Origin: Fusicatenibacter saccharivorans
GTDB taxonomy: Bacteria > Bacillota > Clostridia > Lachnospirales > Lachnospiraceae
Assembly: GCF_027667425.1 (NCBI RefSeq)
Contig: NZ_JAQEGR010000004.1
Span: 1 to 64,000, forward strand
Length of the DNA: 64,000 bases
Direction of reading: 5' to 3'
Under the pieces are notes generated by a model. That model was given only the letters and a program-made list of their open reading frames with translations, was not told the DNA's origin and made no database searches. The translations under genes were made by a program, and so were the position numbers. The number at the start of each line of letters is the position of its first letter. Position 1 is the stretch's first letter. Shown piece by piece: positions 25,928 through 33,963 of the stretch.

Positions 25928-27214
25928 ATGAAATATGCCTACAAAAACGGAAAAATCCTAAACGGAACGAAAGATATGCAGGTTCAGACCGGTCTGATCA
26001 TTCTGACGGAAGGAGAAAAAATCGCAGCGATTGTCCCGGAAGAAACCAGACTTTCCGGCTATACGGAGATAGATCTGCAGGGAAAATACATCATGCCCGG
26101 ACTGATCAACATGCATGTCCATCTCGCAGGCAATGGAAAACCGCAGAAGAAGCAGCGCGACAACGCAAAACTCGTCAAAACCCTGATGAGCAACAGAATT
26201 TCCCGCGCGATCGCCTACCGCATGGTAGCAGGCTTCGCAAAAGATGAACTGCTAAGCGGCGTTACCACGATCCGCACGGTCGGTGGTCTTGGCACTTTCG
26301 ATACACGGCTGCGCGATGAAATCAAAGCCGGTAAAAAGACCGGCCCGAGAATCCTTGCCGCAAACGAGGGAATCTCTGTAGCGGGCGGGCACATGGCAGG
26401 TTCGGTAGCGATCGCAGCAGAGAGTATCGATGCGGCAGTCGCCCATGTAGATGAGGCAAAATGCGAAAATGTCAACCTGATCAAGCTGATGATCACCGGC
26501 GGTGTGCTGGATGCCAAAGAAAAAGGCGTTCCGGGAGAACTCAAAATGGCACCGGAAATGGTAAAAGCCGTCTGTAACCGGGCGCATGCACTCGGCTATC
26601 AAGTCGCCGCCCATGTCGAATCGCCGCAGGGTGTCCGCGTGGCACTGGAAAACGGTGTGGATTCGATCGAGCACGGTGCAAAAATGGATGACGATATGAT
26701 TCGCCTGTTCAAAGAAAAGAATGCATTTCTATGTACGACACTGTCCCCGGCCCTGCCGTATGCGCTGTTCGACCGTTCCATCACCAACGCAACTGAGATA
26801 GAGCAGTTCAATGGTAACGTTGTTTTCGAAGGAATCATAGATTGTGCGAAAAAAGCCATCGCCAACGACATCCCCGTCGTCCTCGGAAACGATGTCGGCT
26901 GTCCGTGGATCACGCAGTACGACTTCTGGCGGGAACTCTTTTACATCCATAAATATGTCGGCGTCTCCAACGCCTTCGCGCTTTACACCGCAACCGCCCG
27001 CGCCGCCGAAATGGCCGGAATCGGAGCCGAAACCGGAACCATCGAGCCCGGCAAATCCGCCGATCTTATCGTGACCGTCGAAAACCCGCTTGAGGATCTT
27101 CGTGCTCTCCGCAAAGTAGAGATGGTCGTCACACAGGGAAGAAAAATCGATCATCCTCAGGTAAAAATCAATCCGGTGGTCGCGGCAGAGCTGGATCAAT
27201 TTCTGGTGGAATAA
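25928..27214 (+). CDS. amidohydrolase (imidazolonepropionase/prolidase-like)
   Basis: A 428-residue metal-dependent hydrolase of the amidohydrolase superfamily. Metal ligands are visible in INMHVHLAG (HxH), AAHVESPQG and SIEHGAKMD, and the catalytic Asp in LGNDVGCPW. The C terminus ends IGAETGTIEPGKSADLIVTVENPL, the return of the composite beta domain. The group includes Xaa-Pro dipeptidases and imidazolonepropionase; the substrate is not clear. ATG 25928 follows GAGGG; the upstream in-frame start at 25904 has no ribosome site. The next gene begins 26 nt later. Confidence 0.88.
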   Translation: MKYAYKNGKILNGTKDMQVQTGLIILTEGEKIAAIVPEETRLSGYTEIDLQGKYIMPGLINMHVHLAGNGKPQKKQRDNAKLVKTLMSNRISRAIAYRMVAGFAKDELLSGVTTIRTVGGLGTFDTRLRDEIKAGKKTGPRILAANEGISVAGGHMAGSVAIAAESIDAAVAHVDEAKCENVNLIKLMITGGVLDAKEKGVPGELKMAPEMVKAVCNRAHALGYQVAAHVESPQGVRVALENGVDSIEHGAKMDDDMIRLFKEKNAFLCTTLSPALPYALFDRSITNATEIEQFNGNVVFEGIIDCAKKAIANDIPVVLGNDVGCPWITQYDFWRELFYIHKYVGVSNAFALYTATARAAEMAGIGAETGTIEPGKSADLIVTVENPLEDLRALRKVEMVVTQGRKIDHPQVKINPVVAAELDQFLVE

Positions 27215-27240
27215 AGGATACGACGGAGAAGACAAAAAAG

Positions 27241-27690
27241 ATGGAAGAGAACAAAGAATCACAGGAAAATTTACAGGAAAAAAGAGAACAGGCTCTTTGG
27301 AGGCTTCATGAGGAACGGACAGAAGAAGCCCTGTGGGACTGCGTTGTCGCGTTCCAGGAGTTTGAATTCCATACGTATTCCGGTCTGCCGTATTCCTACC
27401 ATATGAAATATGGAAGAAGCGGCACCTACACCAAAGAACTCTGGATCGACCGCCGGGAGAAAAGTAAAAGCCTTGTCTGGAGTTCCGTCCGGGCTGCGTA
27501 TCATAAGGTGCTGGAACTGCAGGAAGAAAGTGCAAGACCAGTTGTCGATCGCCCGAAGGATCTGGGGGATATCCGCGGAATTACGTATATCTACGGGATT
27601 TTTTACGCGTTCGGGCTGCTGGAAATGCCGGAGAAGGCAAAAGAGAAACTCGCCATGCAGACGGAGGTACAAAAAACGCCGGAAAAATAA
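27241..27690 (+). CDS. conserved hypothetical protein
   Basis: A 149-residue soluble, charged protein with no signal peptide or membrane segment. The central stretch FHTYSGLPYSYHMKYGR and ELWIDRREKSKSLVWSSVRAAY looks like a compact conserved domain, and DIRGITYIYGIFYAFGLLE follows. I recognise no catalytic motif and do not assign a function. GGAGAAG lies upstream of ATG 27241. It follows the amidohydrolase closely and may be cotranscribed; the strong T-box promoter begins 20 nt after its stop. Confidence 0.65.
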   Translation: MEENKESQENLQEKREQALWRLHEERTEEALWDCVVAFQEFEFHTYSGLPYSYHMKYGRSGTYTKELWIDRREKSKSLVWSSVRAAYHKVLELQEESARPVVDRPKDLGDIRGITYIYGIFYAFGLLEMPEKAKEKLAMQTEVQKTPEK

Positions 27691-27710
27691 AGTTTCAGCC
27701 AATGCAGGAC

Positions 27711-27738
27711 TTGACAACCACTAAATGGGTGGTATAAT
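27711..27738 (+). promoter_or_regulatory. promoter of the T-box-thrS transcript
   Basis: TTGACA, a 16-nt spacer and TATAAT, a near-consensus sigma-A promoter. Confidence 0.85.
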
Positions 27739-27739
27739 C

Positions 27740-28020
27740 TAAAAATATCGAGAGCCGAAAAAGCAATCGAAGCAAAAAAACAAAGCGTAGAAGAGACGAG
27801 TAAATCACAGCGAATGTGACAGAGAGAAACCCCATCTGGTGGTGCAAGGGTTTTCGCAGGAACGTGATCGAAGACCAGCTCTGAGCGGCCCCAATCCGGC
27901 CCGGTGATTCCGTTATCGTCAAATGAAGTGGTTTGAAAAAACAAAATGGGTGGAACCGCGGTGAATGAAAATACATCGTCCCTTTTGACAGCACAGGCGT
28001 GTCAAAAGGGACTTTTTTTG
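27740..28020 (+). promoter_or_regulatory. threonine T-box riboswitch
   Basis: A leader that reads tRNA-Thr charging. The T-box core GGGTGGAACCGCGG lies at 27948-27962. A likely specifier ACC (Thr) is at 27874-27876, before AGCTCTGAG. The variable base in TGGA would pair with a U discriminator, which tRNA-Thr in this window has. Uncharged tRNA stabilises the antiterminator and permits thrS transcription. Confidence 0.9.
27978..28019 (+). terminator. T-box-controlled terminator
   Basis: GTCCCTTTTGACA and TGTCAAAAGGGAC form a 13-bp perfect stem followed by seven T. Confidence 0.92.
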
Positions 28021-28055
28021 TGACAATTCAGAGCCATGCAAAAGGGAAGAAAAAA

Positions 28056-28090
28056 TCGCGAAGCATGCTTGCATGAGTGAGCGCTTTTTT
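28056..28090 (+). terminator. second terminator-like hairpin before thrS
   Basis: CGC..CATGCTTGCATG..GCG followed by CTTTTTT, between the T-box terminator and thrS. The weak stem makes function uncertain. Confidence 0.35.
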
Positions 28091-28192
28091 CCTGAATTTC
28101 ATATGGCGAGAAGCCACATCGAGATGTAGCTCGGAACAGTTATCCCACAGATGCGCTTAAGAAAAAATATACAAAGAAAGAGGTAAAAGCAA

Positions 28193-30130
28193 ATGATCAT
28201 CACACTGAAAGATGGAAGTGCCAAAGAGTACTCCGAACCGAAATCCATCATTGAGATCGCAGCAGACATCAGCGAAGGCCTTGCAAGAATGGCCTGTGCA
28301 GGTGAAGTAAACGGAGAAGTAGAAGACCTTCGTACCGTGATCGACAAAGATTGCAATCTTTCCATTCTGACCTTCAACGATGAAGGTGGAAAAGCAGCAT
28401 TCCGTCACACCACATCCCATATCATGGCACAGGCAATCAAGAGACTGTACCCGGAGACCAAGCTTGCAATCGGACCGTCCATCGCAGACGGATTCTACTA
28501 TGATGTAGACAGAGAGACTCCGCTCACCAGCGAAGACCTTGAAAAAATCGAAGCAGAGATGAAGAAAATCGTAAAAGAGGATCTGAAACTGGAGCGCTTC
28601 GAACTGCCGAGAGCAGAAGCCATCGCCTTCATGAAAGAAAAAGAAGAGCCATATAAAGTAGAACTGATCGAAGATCTGCCGGAAGACGCAGTCATCAGCT
28701 TCTATCGCCAGGGCGAATTCACGGACCTGTGCGCAGGCCCTCATCTGATGAGCACAAAGCCGGTCAAAGCCTTCAAACTGACCAGCCTTGCAGGCGCATA
28801 CTGGAGAGGCAGCGAGAAAAACAAGATGCTGCAGAGAATCTACGGAACTGCATTCACAAAGAAAGCAGAGCTTGAAGAGTACCTCCACATGATCGAGGAA
28901 GCAAAGAAGCGTGACCACAGAAAACTCGGAAAAGAGCTCGGCCTGTTTATGATGAGTGAGGACGGCCCGGGATTCCCGTTCTTCCTTCCAAAAGGAATGG
29001 ATCTGAAAAATGCGCTGATGGATTACTGGCGTGAAATCCACAGAAAAGCAGGATACGTAGAAATCTCCACTCCGATCATCCTGAACCGTCGCCTGTGGGA
29101 GACCTCCGGTCATTGGGATCACTACAAAGAAAACATGTATACCACCGTCATCGACGAGGAAGATTATGCAATCAAACCGATGAACTGCCCGGGCGGCGTT
29201 CTCGTTTACAAATCCGAGCCTCGTTCCTACCGTGATCTGCCGCTGCGTCTGGCAGAGGTTGGTCTGGTACATCGTCATGAGAAATCCGGCCAGCTGCACG
29301 GCCTGATGCGTGTACGCTGCTTCAACCAGGACGATGCCCATATCTTCATGACACCGGAGCAGATCAAAGACGAAATCAAAGGCGTTGCAAACCTGATTGA
29401 CCAGGTTTACAAACTGTTCGGATTCAAATATCACGTAGAGCTGTCCACCCGTCCGGAAGACAGCATGGGAAGCGATGAGGACTGGGAGGTAGCAACCGAA
29501 GGTCTCCGTGGCGCACTCGATGATCTTGGCCTTGACTATGTAGTCAACGAAGGCGACGGCGCATTCTATGGCCCGAAGATCGACTTCCATCTGGAAGACT
29601 CCATCGGAAGAACGTGGCAGTGCGGTACCATCCAGCTTGACTTCCAGCTGCCGCAGAGATTCGAACTGGAATACACAGGAGCAGACGGAGAGAAACATCG
29701 TCCGATTATGATCCACCGTGTTGTTTACGGTTCTGTTGAGCGTTTCATCGGTATCCTGATCGAGCACTTTGCAGGTGCATTCCCAACCTGGCTTGCACCG
29801 GTACAGGTAAAGGTTCTGCCAATCTCCGACAAATACGCAGATTACGGCAAGAAGGTTCTGGACGCCCTTCACGAGGCAGGCATCCGCGCAGAGATGGATA
29901 CCCGTTCCGAGAAGATTGGATATAAGATCCGTGAGGCACAGGGACAGAAGATTCCATACATGCTGATCGCCGGAGCAAAAGAGGAAGAGGCAGGTCTTGT
30001 ATCTGTCAGAAGCCGTTTTGCAGGTGATGAAGGCCAGAGAAGCCTGGAGCAGTTTATCGCAGATATCAAAGAAGAAATCGCAGGCCGCGTTAACCGCCCG
30101 GTTACTGTTGAAACAAAAGAAAATAAATAA
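28193..30130 (+). CDS. thrS: threonyl-tRNA synthetase
   Basis: A 645-residue class II aminoacyl-tRNA synthetase that charges tRNA-Thr. Domains in order: TGS (about 1-62), the second additional editing domain with HTTSHIMAQAIKRLYP and FTDLCAGPHL, the catalytic core with KPMNCPGGVLVYK, SYRDLPLRLAEVGLVHRHEKSGQLHGLMRVR, QDDAHIF and IHRVVYGSVERFIGILIEHFAG, and the anticodon-binding domain (VKVLPISDKYADYGKKV). AAAGAGG precedes ATG. Expression is controlled by the T-box upstream. An odd structured element begins immediately after the stop codon. Confidence 0.97.
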   Translation: MIITLKDGSAKEYSEPKSIIEIAADISEGLARMACAGEVNGEVEDLRTVIDKDCNLSILTFNDEGGKAAFRHTTSHIMAQAIKRLYPETKLAIGPSIADGFYYDVDRETPLTSEDLEKIEAEMKKIVKEDLKLERFELPRAEAIAFMKEKEEPYKVELIEDLPEDAVISFYRQGEFTDLCAGPHLMSTKPVKAFKLTSLAGAYWRGSEKNKMLQRIYGTAFTKKAELEEYLHMIEEAKKRDHRKLGKELGLFMMSEDGPGFPFFLPKGMDLKNALMDYWREIHRKAGYVEISTPIILNRRLWETSGHWDHYKENMYTTVIDEEDYAIKPMNCPGGVLVYKSEPRSYRDLPLRLAEVGLVHRHEKSGQLHGLMRVRCFNQDDAHIFMTPEQIKDEIKGVANLIDQVYKLFGFKYHVELSTRPEDSMGSDEDWEVATEGLRGALDDLGLDYVVNEGDGAFYGPKIDFHLEDSIGRTWQCGTIQLDFQLPQRFELEYTGADGEKHRPIMIHRVVYGSVERFIGILIEHFAGAFPTWLAPVQVKVLPISDKYADYGKKVLDALHEAGIRAEMDTRSEKIGYKIREAQGQKIPYMLIAGAKEEEAGLVSVRSRFAGDEGQRSLEQFIADIKEEIAGRVNRPVTVETKENK

Positions 30131-30132
30131 GG

Positions 30133-30332
30133 TAGGTGTCAAAAAAATTGACACCTATGATACCAGATTGCTCCGTACTTCGTACTCCCGCAATCTTCAA
30201 AACATTCGTACTCCGCTCATTTTTCTTCGAAAAATGGCTACTTACTCATGTTTTGGCGTGTCCAAAATTTAAAAATCCTCGTGCAAGCTTTGCTTGCGTC
30301 GGATTTCCAAACTTTGGACACTGGTATTATCA
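30133..30332 (+). repeat. multi-hairpin intergenic element after thrS
   Basis: About 200 nt packed with nested inverted repeats. Stem 1: TAGGTGTCAA/TTGACACCTA (30133-30157). Outer stem: TGATACCAG (30158-30166) with CTGGTATTATCA (30321-30332). Stem 2: AGATTGC/GCAATCT (30165-30196) with GTAC-TTC-GTAC inside. Stem 3: CAAAACAT/ATGTTTTG (30198-30255) enclosing CATTTTTC-TTC-GAAAAATG. Stem 4: GTGTCCAAA/TTTGGACAC (30258-30321) enclosing AAATCC/GGATTT and GCAAGC/GCTTGC. No T run follows, so it is not a simple terminator. It may be a dispersed intergenic repeat or a structured RNA. Confidence 0.65.
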
Positions 30333-30349
30333 AATAAATAAAGCATAAA

Positions 30350-30420
30350 AAATTACCTCTTGGAAATAATGGTTTCTATGCGGGCGAAACCGCAGAAAAC
30401 TAAATTTCAGGAGGTAATTT
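30350..30420 (+). promoter_or_regulatory. leader hairpin covering the ribosome site of the DUF1540 gene
   Basis: AAATTACCTC (30350-30359) is a perfect complement of GAGGTAATTT (30411-30420), which contains the Shine-Dalgarno site. GAAAT/ATTTC extends the stem, and GGTTTC/GAAACC forms an inner arm. Translation would be blocked unless the stem opens. Confidence 0.6.
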
Positions 30421-30423
30421 ATT

Positions 30424-30747
30424 ATGCCAGCATTAAGTTGTTCCGCTATGACCTGTGTTTACAACCAGAACGAGCTCTGTTCCAAAGGAGATATCCGCGT
30501 AGGCGGAAGCGAAGCCAAAAGCTCCATGGAAACGTGCTGCGAGAGCTTCAAGGAGCGCGGTGAGGGCACGATGTCCAACTCCACCGGCTGCGGCTGTACG
30601 AAAATCGGTGTCGACTGCAAGGCGCAGAACTGTACCTTTAACGACAACTGTAAATGCGAAGCCGGAGACATCCATATCGCCGGAGACAGCGCATGCAGCT
30701 GCCAGGAAACCGAGTGCAGCTCCTTCCGCTGTAGCTGCGGGAGATAA
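30424..30747 (+). CDS. DUF1540-type cysteine-rich protein
   Basis: A 107-residue protein made of two similar cysteine-rich repeats. Repeat 1 has C6, C11, C19, KGDIRVGG and CCESF; repeat 2 has C65, C70, C76, C78, AGDIHIAG and TECSSF. This is the DUF1540 pattern common in Clostridia. The 18 cysteines and the lack of a signal peptide suggest a metal-binding or redox-active cytosolic or spore protein; the function is not established. GGAGG is 9 nt before ATG but is buried in a predicted hairpin. No terminator is seen before the infC promoter. Confidence 0.85.
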   Translation: MPALSCSAMTCVYNQNELCSKGDIRVGGSEAKSSMETCCESFKERGEGTMSNSTGCGCTKIGVDCKAQNCTFNDNCKCEAGDIHIAGDSACSCQETECSSFRCSCGR

Positions 30748-30772
30748 ATACGAAAAAATGCGAAAATCAGTA

Positions 30773-30801
30773 TTGACAACAGGATGGGAGAGTGCTATAC
30801 T
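30773..30801 (+). promoter_or_regulatory. promoter of infC-rpmI-rplT
   Basis: TTGACA, a 17-nt spacer and TATACT. Confidence 0.8.
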
Positions 30802-31043
30802 GCAATAGTCTGAGAAAAAGAAAGTAGAGTATCCACTCTCACCCTAGCGCAAACACGCGACTACGGTCCAATATTGATCTTAAGTTCTCTTTGTGTAGAG
30901 ATTTATGTACAATGTTAAGTGGATAGTCTGTCTATCCACTTTTCTTGCGTTATCAGTCAAATCCGGTCCGGTGAGCCGAGTTTGATTTCGTTACACCGCA
31001 AAAGCGGGAACACAGTCTTTTATAATGATGGAGGTGCACTACA
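30802..31043 (+). promoter_or_regulatory. L20-type leader of infC-rpmI-rplT
   Basis: A 240-nt leader. GAGTATCCACTC near 30836 can compete with the attenuator arm for GGATAG. Ribosomal protein L20 represses the homologous operon in Bacillus through such a leader. GGAGG at 31030-31034 serves infC. Confidence 0.75.
30917..30946 (+). terminator. attenuator in the infC leader
   Basis: AAGTGGATAG-TCTGT-CTATCCACTT, a 10-bp perfect stem followed by TTCTTG; arms overlap TTTTC. Confidence 0.75.
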
Positions 31044-31550
31044 ATTAGCGAATTAATGATTAATGAGCAGATCAGAGACAGAGAAATTCGTCTGATCGGT
31101 CAGAACGGAGAACAGCTTGGAATTATGTCTGCCAGAGATGCGTACCTGAAAGCACAGGAAGCAGGTCTGGATCTTGTGAAAATTGCTCCGACAGCGAAAC
31201 CGCCGGTTTGCAAAATTATCGACTACGGAAAGTACAGATATGAACTGGCCCGCAAGGAAAAAGAAGCAAAGAAAAAACAGAAAACAATTGAAATCAAGGA
31301 AGTTCGCCTTTCTCCAAACATTGACACCAATGATCTTAATACCAAAGTAGGTGCAGCCCGCAAGTTCATTACAAAGGGAGACAAAGTAAAAGTAACACTT
31401 CGTTTCCGCGGCCGTGAGATGGCACATATGAACAGCAGCAAATACATCCTCGATGAATTTGCAGAGAGTCTGTCCGATATTGCAACGGTTGACAAAGCGC
31501 CGAAGGTGGAAGGCAGAAGCATGACCATGTTTTTGACGGCTAAACGTTAA
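31044..31550 (+). CDS. infC: translation initiation factor IF-3
   Basis: A 168-residue factor that binds the 30S subunit, prevents premature joining of 50S and checks the start codon. N domain: INEQIRDREIRLIGQNGEQLGIMSARDAYLKAQEAGLDLVKIAPTAKPPVCKI; C domain: KEVRLSPNIDTNDLNTKVGAARKFI..RGREMAH. The start is assigned to ATT at 31044: GGAGG (31030-31034) is 9 nt before it but 21 nt before the in-frame ATG at 31056. An AUU start is the known means by which IF-3 limits its own synthesis. First gene of infC-rpmI-rplT. Confidence 0.93.
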   Translation: MSELMINEQIRDREIRLIGQNGEQLGIMSARDAYLKAQEAGLDLVKIAPTAKPPVCKIIDYGKYRYELARKEKEAKKKQKTIEIKEVRLSPNIDTNDLNTKVGAARKFITKGDKVKVTLRFRGREMAHMNSSKYILDEFAESLSDIATVDKAPKVEGRSMTMFLTAKR

Positions 31551-31585
31551 AATACATTTGAATCAATATCAAGGAGGAAATTAAA

Positions 31586-31783
31586 ATGCCAAAGGTAAAA
31601 ACAAGCAGAGCAGCTGCAAAGCGTTTTAAAACAACAGGAACAGGAAAATTAGTAAGAAATAAAGCTTACAAGAGCCATATCTTAACCAAGAAATCTCAGA
31701 AGAGAAAAAGAAACCTGAGAAAACAGACTACTGTTGATGCAACAAACGTAAAGAACATGAAGAAAATCTTACCTTACATGTAA
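31586..31783 (+). CDS. rpmI: 50S ribosomal protein L35
   Basis: A 65-residue very basic protein (PKVKTSRAAAKRFKTTGTGKL, HILTKKSQKRKRNLRK) of normal L35 length. AAGGAGG precedes the ATG. It lies between infC and rplT in the usual order. Confidence 0.97.
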   Translation: MPKVKTSRAAAKRFKTTGTGKLVRNKAYKSHILTKKSQKRKRNLRKQTTVDATNVKNMKKILPYM

Positions 31784-31832
31784 TTTTTGCAAGGTAGAGT
31801 TACGCCCAACAGATCAAGGAGGAAAATAAGAA

Positions 31833-32189
31833 ATGGCAAGAATTAAAGGCGGCATGAACGCTAAGAAAAAACATAACAGAGTATTAAAACTGGCTAAAGG
31901 TTACAGAGGAGCCAGAAGCAAACAGTATAGAGTAGCAAAACAGTCCGTAATGCGCGCACTGACCAGCTCCTACGCAGGAAGAAAACAGAAAAAACGTCAG
32001 TTCCGTCAGCTGTGGATCGCTCGTATCAACGCAGCAGCAAGAATGAACGGTCTGTCCTACAGCAAATTTATGTATGGTCTGAAACTGGCAGGCGTTGAGC
32101 TGAACCGTAAAGTTCTGGCTGACATGGCAGTTAACGATGCAGAAGGATTTGCAACACTGGCTGAGCTTGCAAAAAGCAAAGTAGCATAA
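31833..32189 (+). CDS. rplT: 50S ribosomal protein L20
   Basis: A 118-residue basic protein with the L20 signature (MARIKGGMNAKKKHNRVLKL, GYRGARSKQYRVAKQSVMRAL, RQLWIARINAAARMNGLSYSKFM). It binds 23S rRNA early in assembly and, in Bacillus, represses its own operon through the leader. AAGGAGG precedes ATG, and a terminator follows. Confidence 0.97.
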   Translation: MARIKGGMNAKKKHNRVLKLAKGYRGARSKQYRVAKQSVMRALTSSYAGRKQKKRQFRQLWIARINAAARMNGLSYSKFMYGLKLAGVELNRKVLADMAVNDAEGFATLAELAKSKVA

Positions 32190-32218
32190 GTAAAAACATA
32201 TTCTGTGTGAATATACGA

Positions 32219-32258
32219 AGAAGCTGTGAGAACCGGTAAGGGGATCGCAGCTTCTTTT
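32219..32258 (+). terminator. terminator of infC-rpmI-rplT
   Basis: GAAGCTG..CAGCTTC stem with flanking pairs, followed by TTTT. Confidence 0.75.
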
Positions 32259-32284
32259 GAAATATAGAAAAACATGAGGTGAAT

Positions 32285-33436
32285 ATGAAAAAAAGCAAAG
32301 TGGCAGTGGTTGCCTGTCCCGACTATGAGCCGGCGCACGTAAAGGAAAGCCTGCAAAAGGGATTGGAAGCAATTGGCGGCCTGGAATCTCTGATCGGAAA
32401 AGAAGAGAATATCTTATTAAAACCAAACCTCGTCCGCTCCGCAAAACGCGAACGCGCCGTCGTGACCGACCCGGAAGTTATGGATGCCCTGATCACGATT
32501 TTGCAGGAAAATGGCTATGAGAATATTTCCTGCGGCGATTCCTGCGGCCTTGGCACCCCGGAGGGCATTGCAAAGGAAGCCGGGCTGAAAGAGGTGCTGG
32601 AAAAACACAACGTTCCGCTGAAGGATTTCCTTACGAGCGAGCGCGTAGAAACCGCCGATGGCAAATTTCTGATGATTGCGAAAGATGCACTCGATTGCGA
32701 CGCCCTCATCAGCGTCAGTAAAATGAAAACCCACGCGCTGGAACGCATCACCGGAGCTGTCAAGAACCAGTACGGCTGCATCAGCGGCGTCTACAAAAAA
32801 CTCGGCCACACGCAGTATCCGAACGATGAGAGCTTCGCACACATGCTGATCGAGCTGAACCAGAAAGTCGCCCCGCGCCTCTATATCTGCGACGGAATCG
32901 TAGCAATGGAAGGCAATGGTCCGACTTCCGGCGATCCGGTTTCGATGGGAGTTCTTCTTATGTCCACCGATCCGATCGCGCTGGATACCGTGTTCTGCCA
33001 TCTGGTGAACCTCGATCCGTCGTATGTGCCGACAAATCTCTACGGGGAAACGCTCGGCCTTGGAACGTGGCACGACGACCGCATCGAAATCGTGACAGCG
33101 GATGGCACCATATCCGAGAAAGAACTGAAAAGAAAGTACGGAAATCCAAACTTCAACGTCGACCGCCGCAAAGCCCGCAAAAAAGGAGCCCTCGACCTGC
33201 TCGAGATCCTCGGGGTCTTCCAGAGCCGCCCCTATATCATAGAAGAAAAATGTAAAAAATGCGGCGTCTGCGTCGAGAGCTGCCCGGTGGAAGGGAAAGC
33301 CGTCCGCTTTGATAACGGCCTCAGAAATCCGCCGGTCTACGATTATAAAAAGTGCATCCGCTGTTTCTGCTGTCAGGAAATGTGCCCGCATCAGGCAATC
33401 CAGGTAAAGAAACACCGTCTGCCGTGGGAAAAATAA
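32285..33436 (+). CDS. DUF362 protein with two 4Fe-4S clusters
   Basis: A 383-residue protein. Residues 1-290 are the DUF362 domain (ILLKPNLVRSAKRERAVVTDPEVMDALI, GDSCGLGTPE, SKMKTHALERITGAVKNQYGCISG, DGIVAMEGNGPTSGDP). The C terminus carries two ferredoxin-type motifs, CKKCGVCVESCP and CIRCFCCQEMCP, with four Cys each. It is cytosolic and probably moves electrons or binds a redox cofactor; no reaction is established for the family. GAGG lies 5 nt before ATG 32285; a GTG at 32279 overlaps that site. It stands between rplT and yqeY with no clear promoter. Confidence 0.88.
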   Translation: MKKSKVAVVACPDYEPAHVKESLQKGLEAIGGLESLIGKEENILLKPNLVRSAKRERAVVTDPEVMDALITILQENGYENISCGDSCGLGTPEGIAKEAGLKEVLEKHNVPLKDFLTSERVETADGKFLMIAKDALDCDALISVSKMKTHALERITGAVKNQYGCISGVYKKLGHTQYPNDESFAHMLIELNQKVAPRLYICDGIVAMEGNGPTSGDPVSMGVLLMSTDPIALDTVFCHLVNLDPSYVPTNLYGETLGLGTWHDDRIEIVTADGTISEKELKRKYGNPNFNVDRRKARKKGALDLLEILGVFQSRPYIIEEKCKKCGVCVESCPVEGKAVRFDNGLRNPPVYDYKKCIRCFCCQEMCPHQAIQVKKHRLPWEK

Positions 33437-33525
33437 GGGAGCTATCCTACAAAGTGACTGGAAAAGCAAAAAGAGAAGTGTTATACTTGAAACCGGACAA
33501 AATTTAGTACAGGAGGAACAACACC

Positions 33526-33963
33526 ATGGAATTAGAAACTTTAAGAAGTGATATGATAGCAGCAATGAAAGCCAAAGACAAAGCGAGAAAAGAGGCCATC
33601 TCTTCCCTGATCTCCGCAGCAAAGAAAGTAGCCATCGACGAGGGCTGCCGCGATGACATCAAACCGGAGCTGGTAGACCGCGTCATCTTAAAAGAGCTGA
33701 AGACCGTAAAAGAGCAGATCGATACCTGCCCGGCATCCCGTGAGGACTTAAAAGCAGAGTATCAGTTCCGCTATGACGTCATCAGCGAGTATGCACCGAA
33801 ACAGATGAGTGCAGACGAAGTCAAAGCCTACATCCAGGAGAAATTCGCAGACGTTCTGGCAACCAAGAACAAAGGTGCCATCATGAAGGCCGTTATGGCA
33901 GATATGAAAGGTAAAGCAGACGGAAAAGTCATCAACCAGACCGTTGCAGAACTGTGCAAATGA
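33526..33963 (+). CDS. GatB/YqeY domain protein
   Basis: A 145-residue protein matching the YqeY family: ETLRSDMIAAMKAKDKARKEAISSLISAAKKV at the N terminus and SEYAPKQMSADEVKAYIQEKFA plus GAIMKAVMADMKGKADGKVINQ toward the C terminus. The domain equals the tRNA-contacting tail of GatB; stand-alone copies may assist tRNA-dependent amidation, but this is not proven. AGGAGG precedes the ATG. The stop codon overlaps the start of the next gene (ATGA), so translation is coupled. Confidence 0.9.
   Translation: MELETLRSDMIAAMKAKDKARKEAISSLISAAKKVAIDEGCRDDIKPELVDRVILKELKTVKEQIDTCPASREDLKAEYQFRYDVISEYAPKQMSADEVKAYIQEKFADVLATKNKGAIMKAVMADMKGKADGKVINQTVAELCK

Noticed and set aside
28157..30154. A 665-codon open frame on the minus strand across thrS
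   Set aside because: It mirrors thrS exactly, has no ribosome site, and its protein is rich in Cys/Phe/Leu as expected from antisense codons. It is a by-product of biased codon use.
30133..30332. CRISPR array
   Set aside because: The repeats are inverted, not direct, and there are no evenly spaced units.
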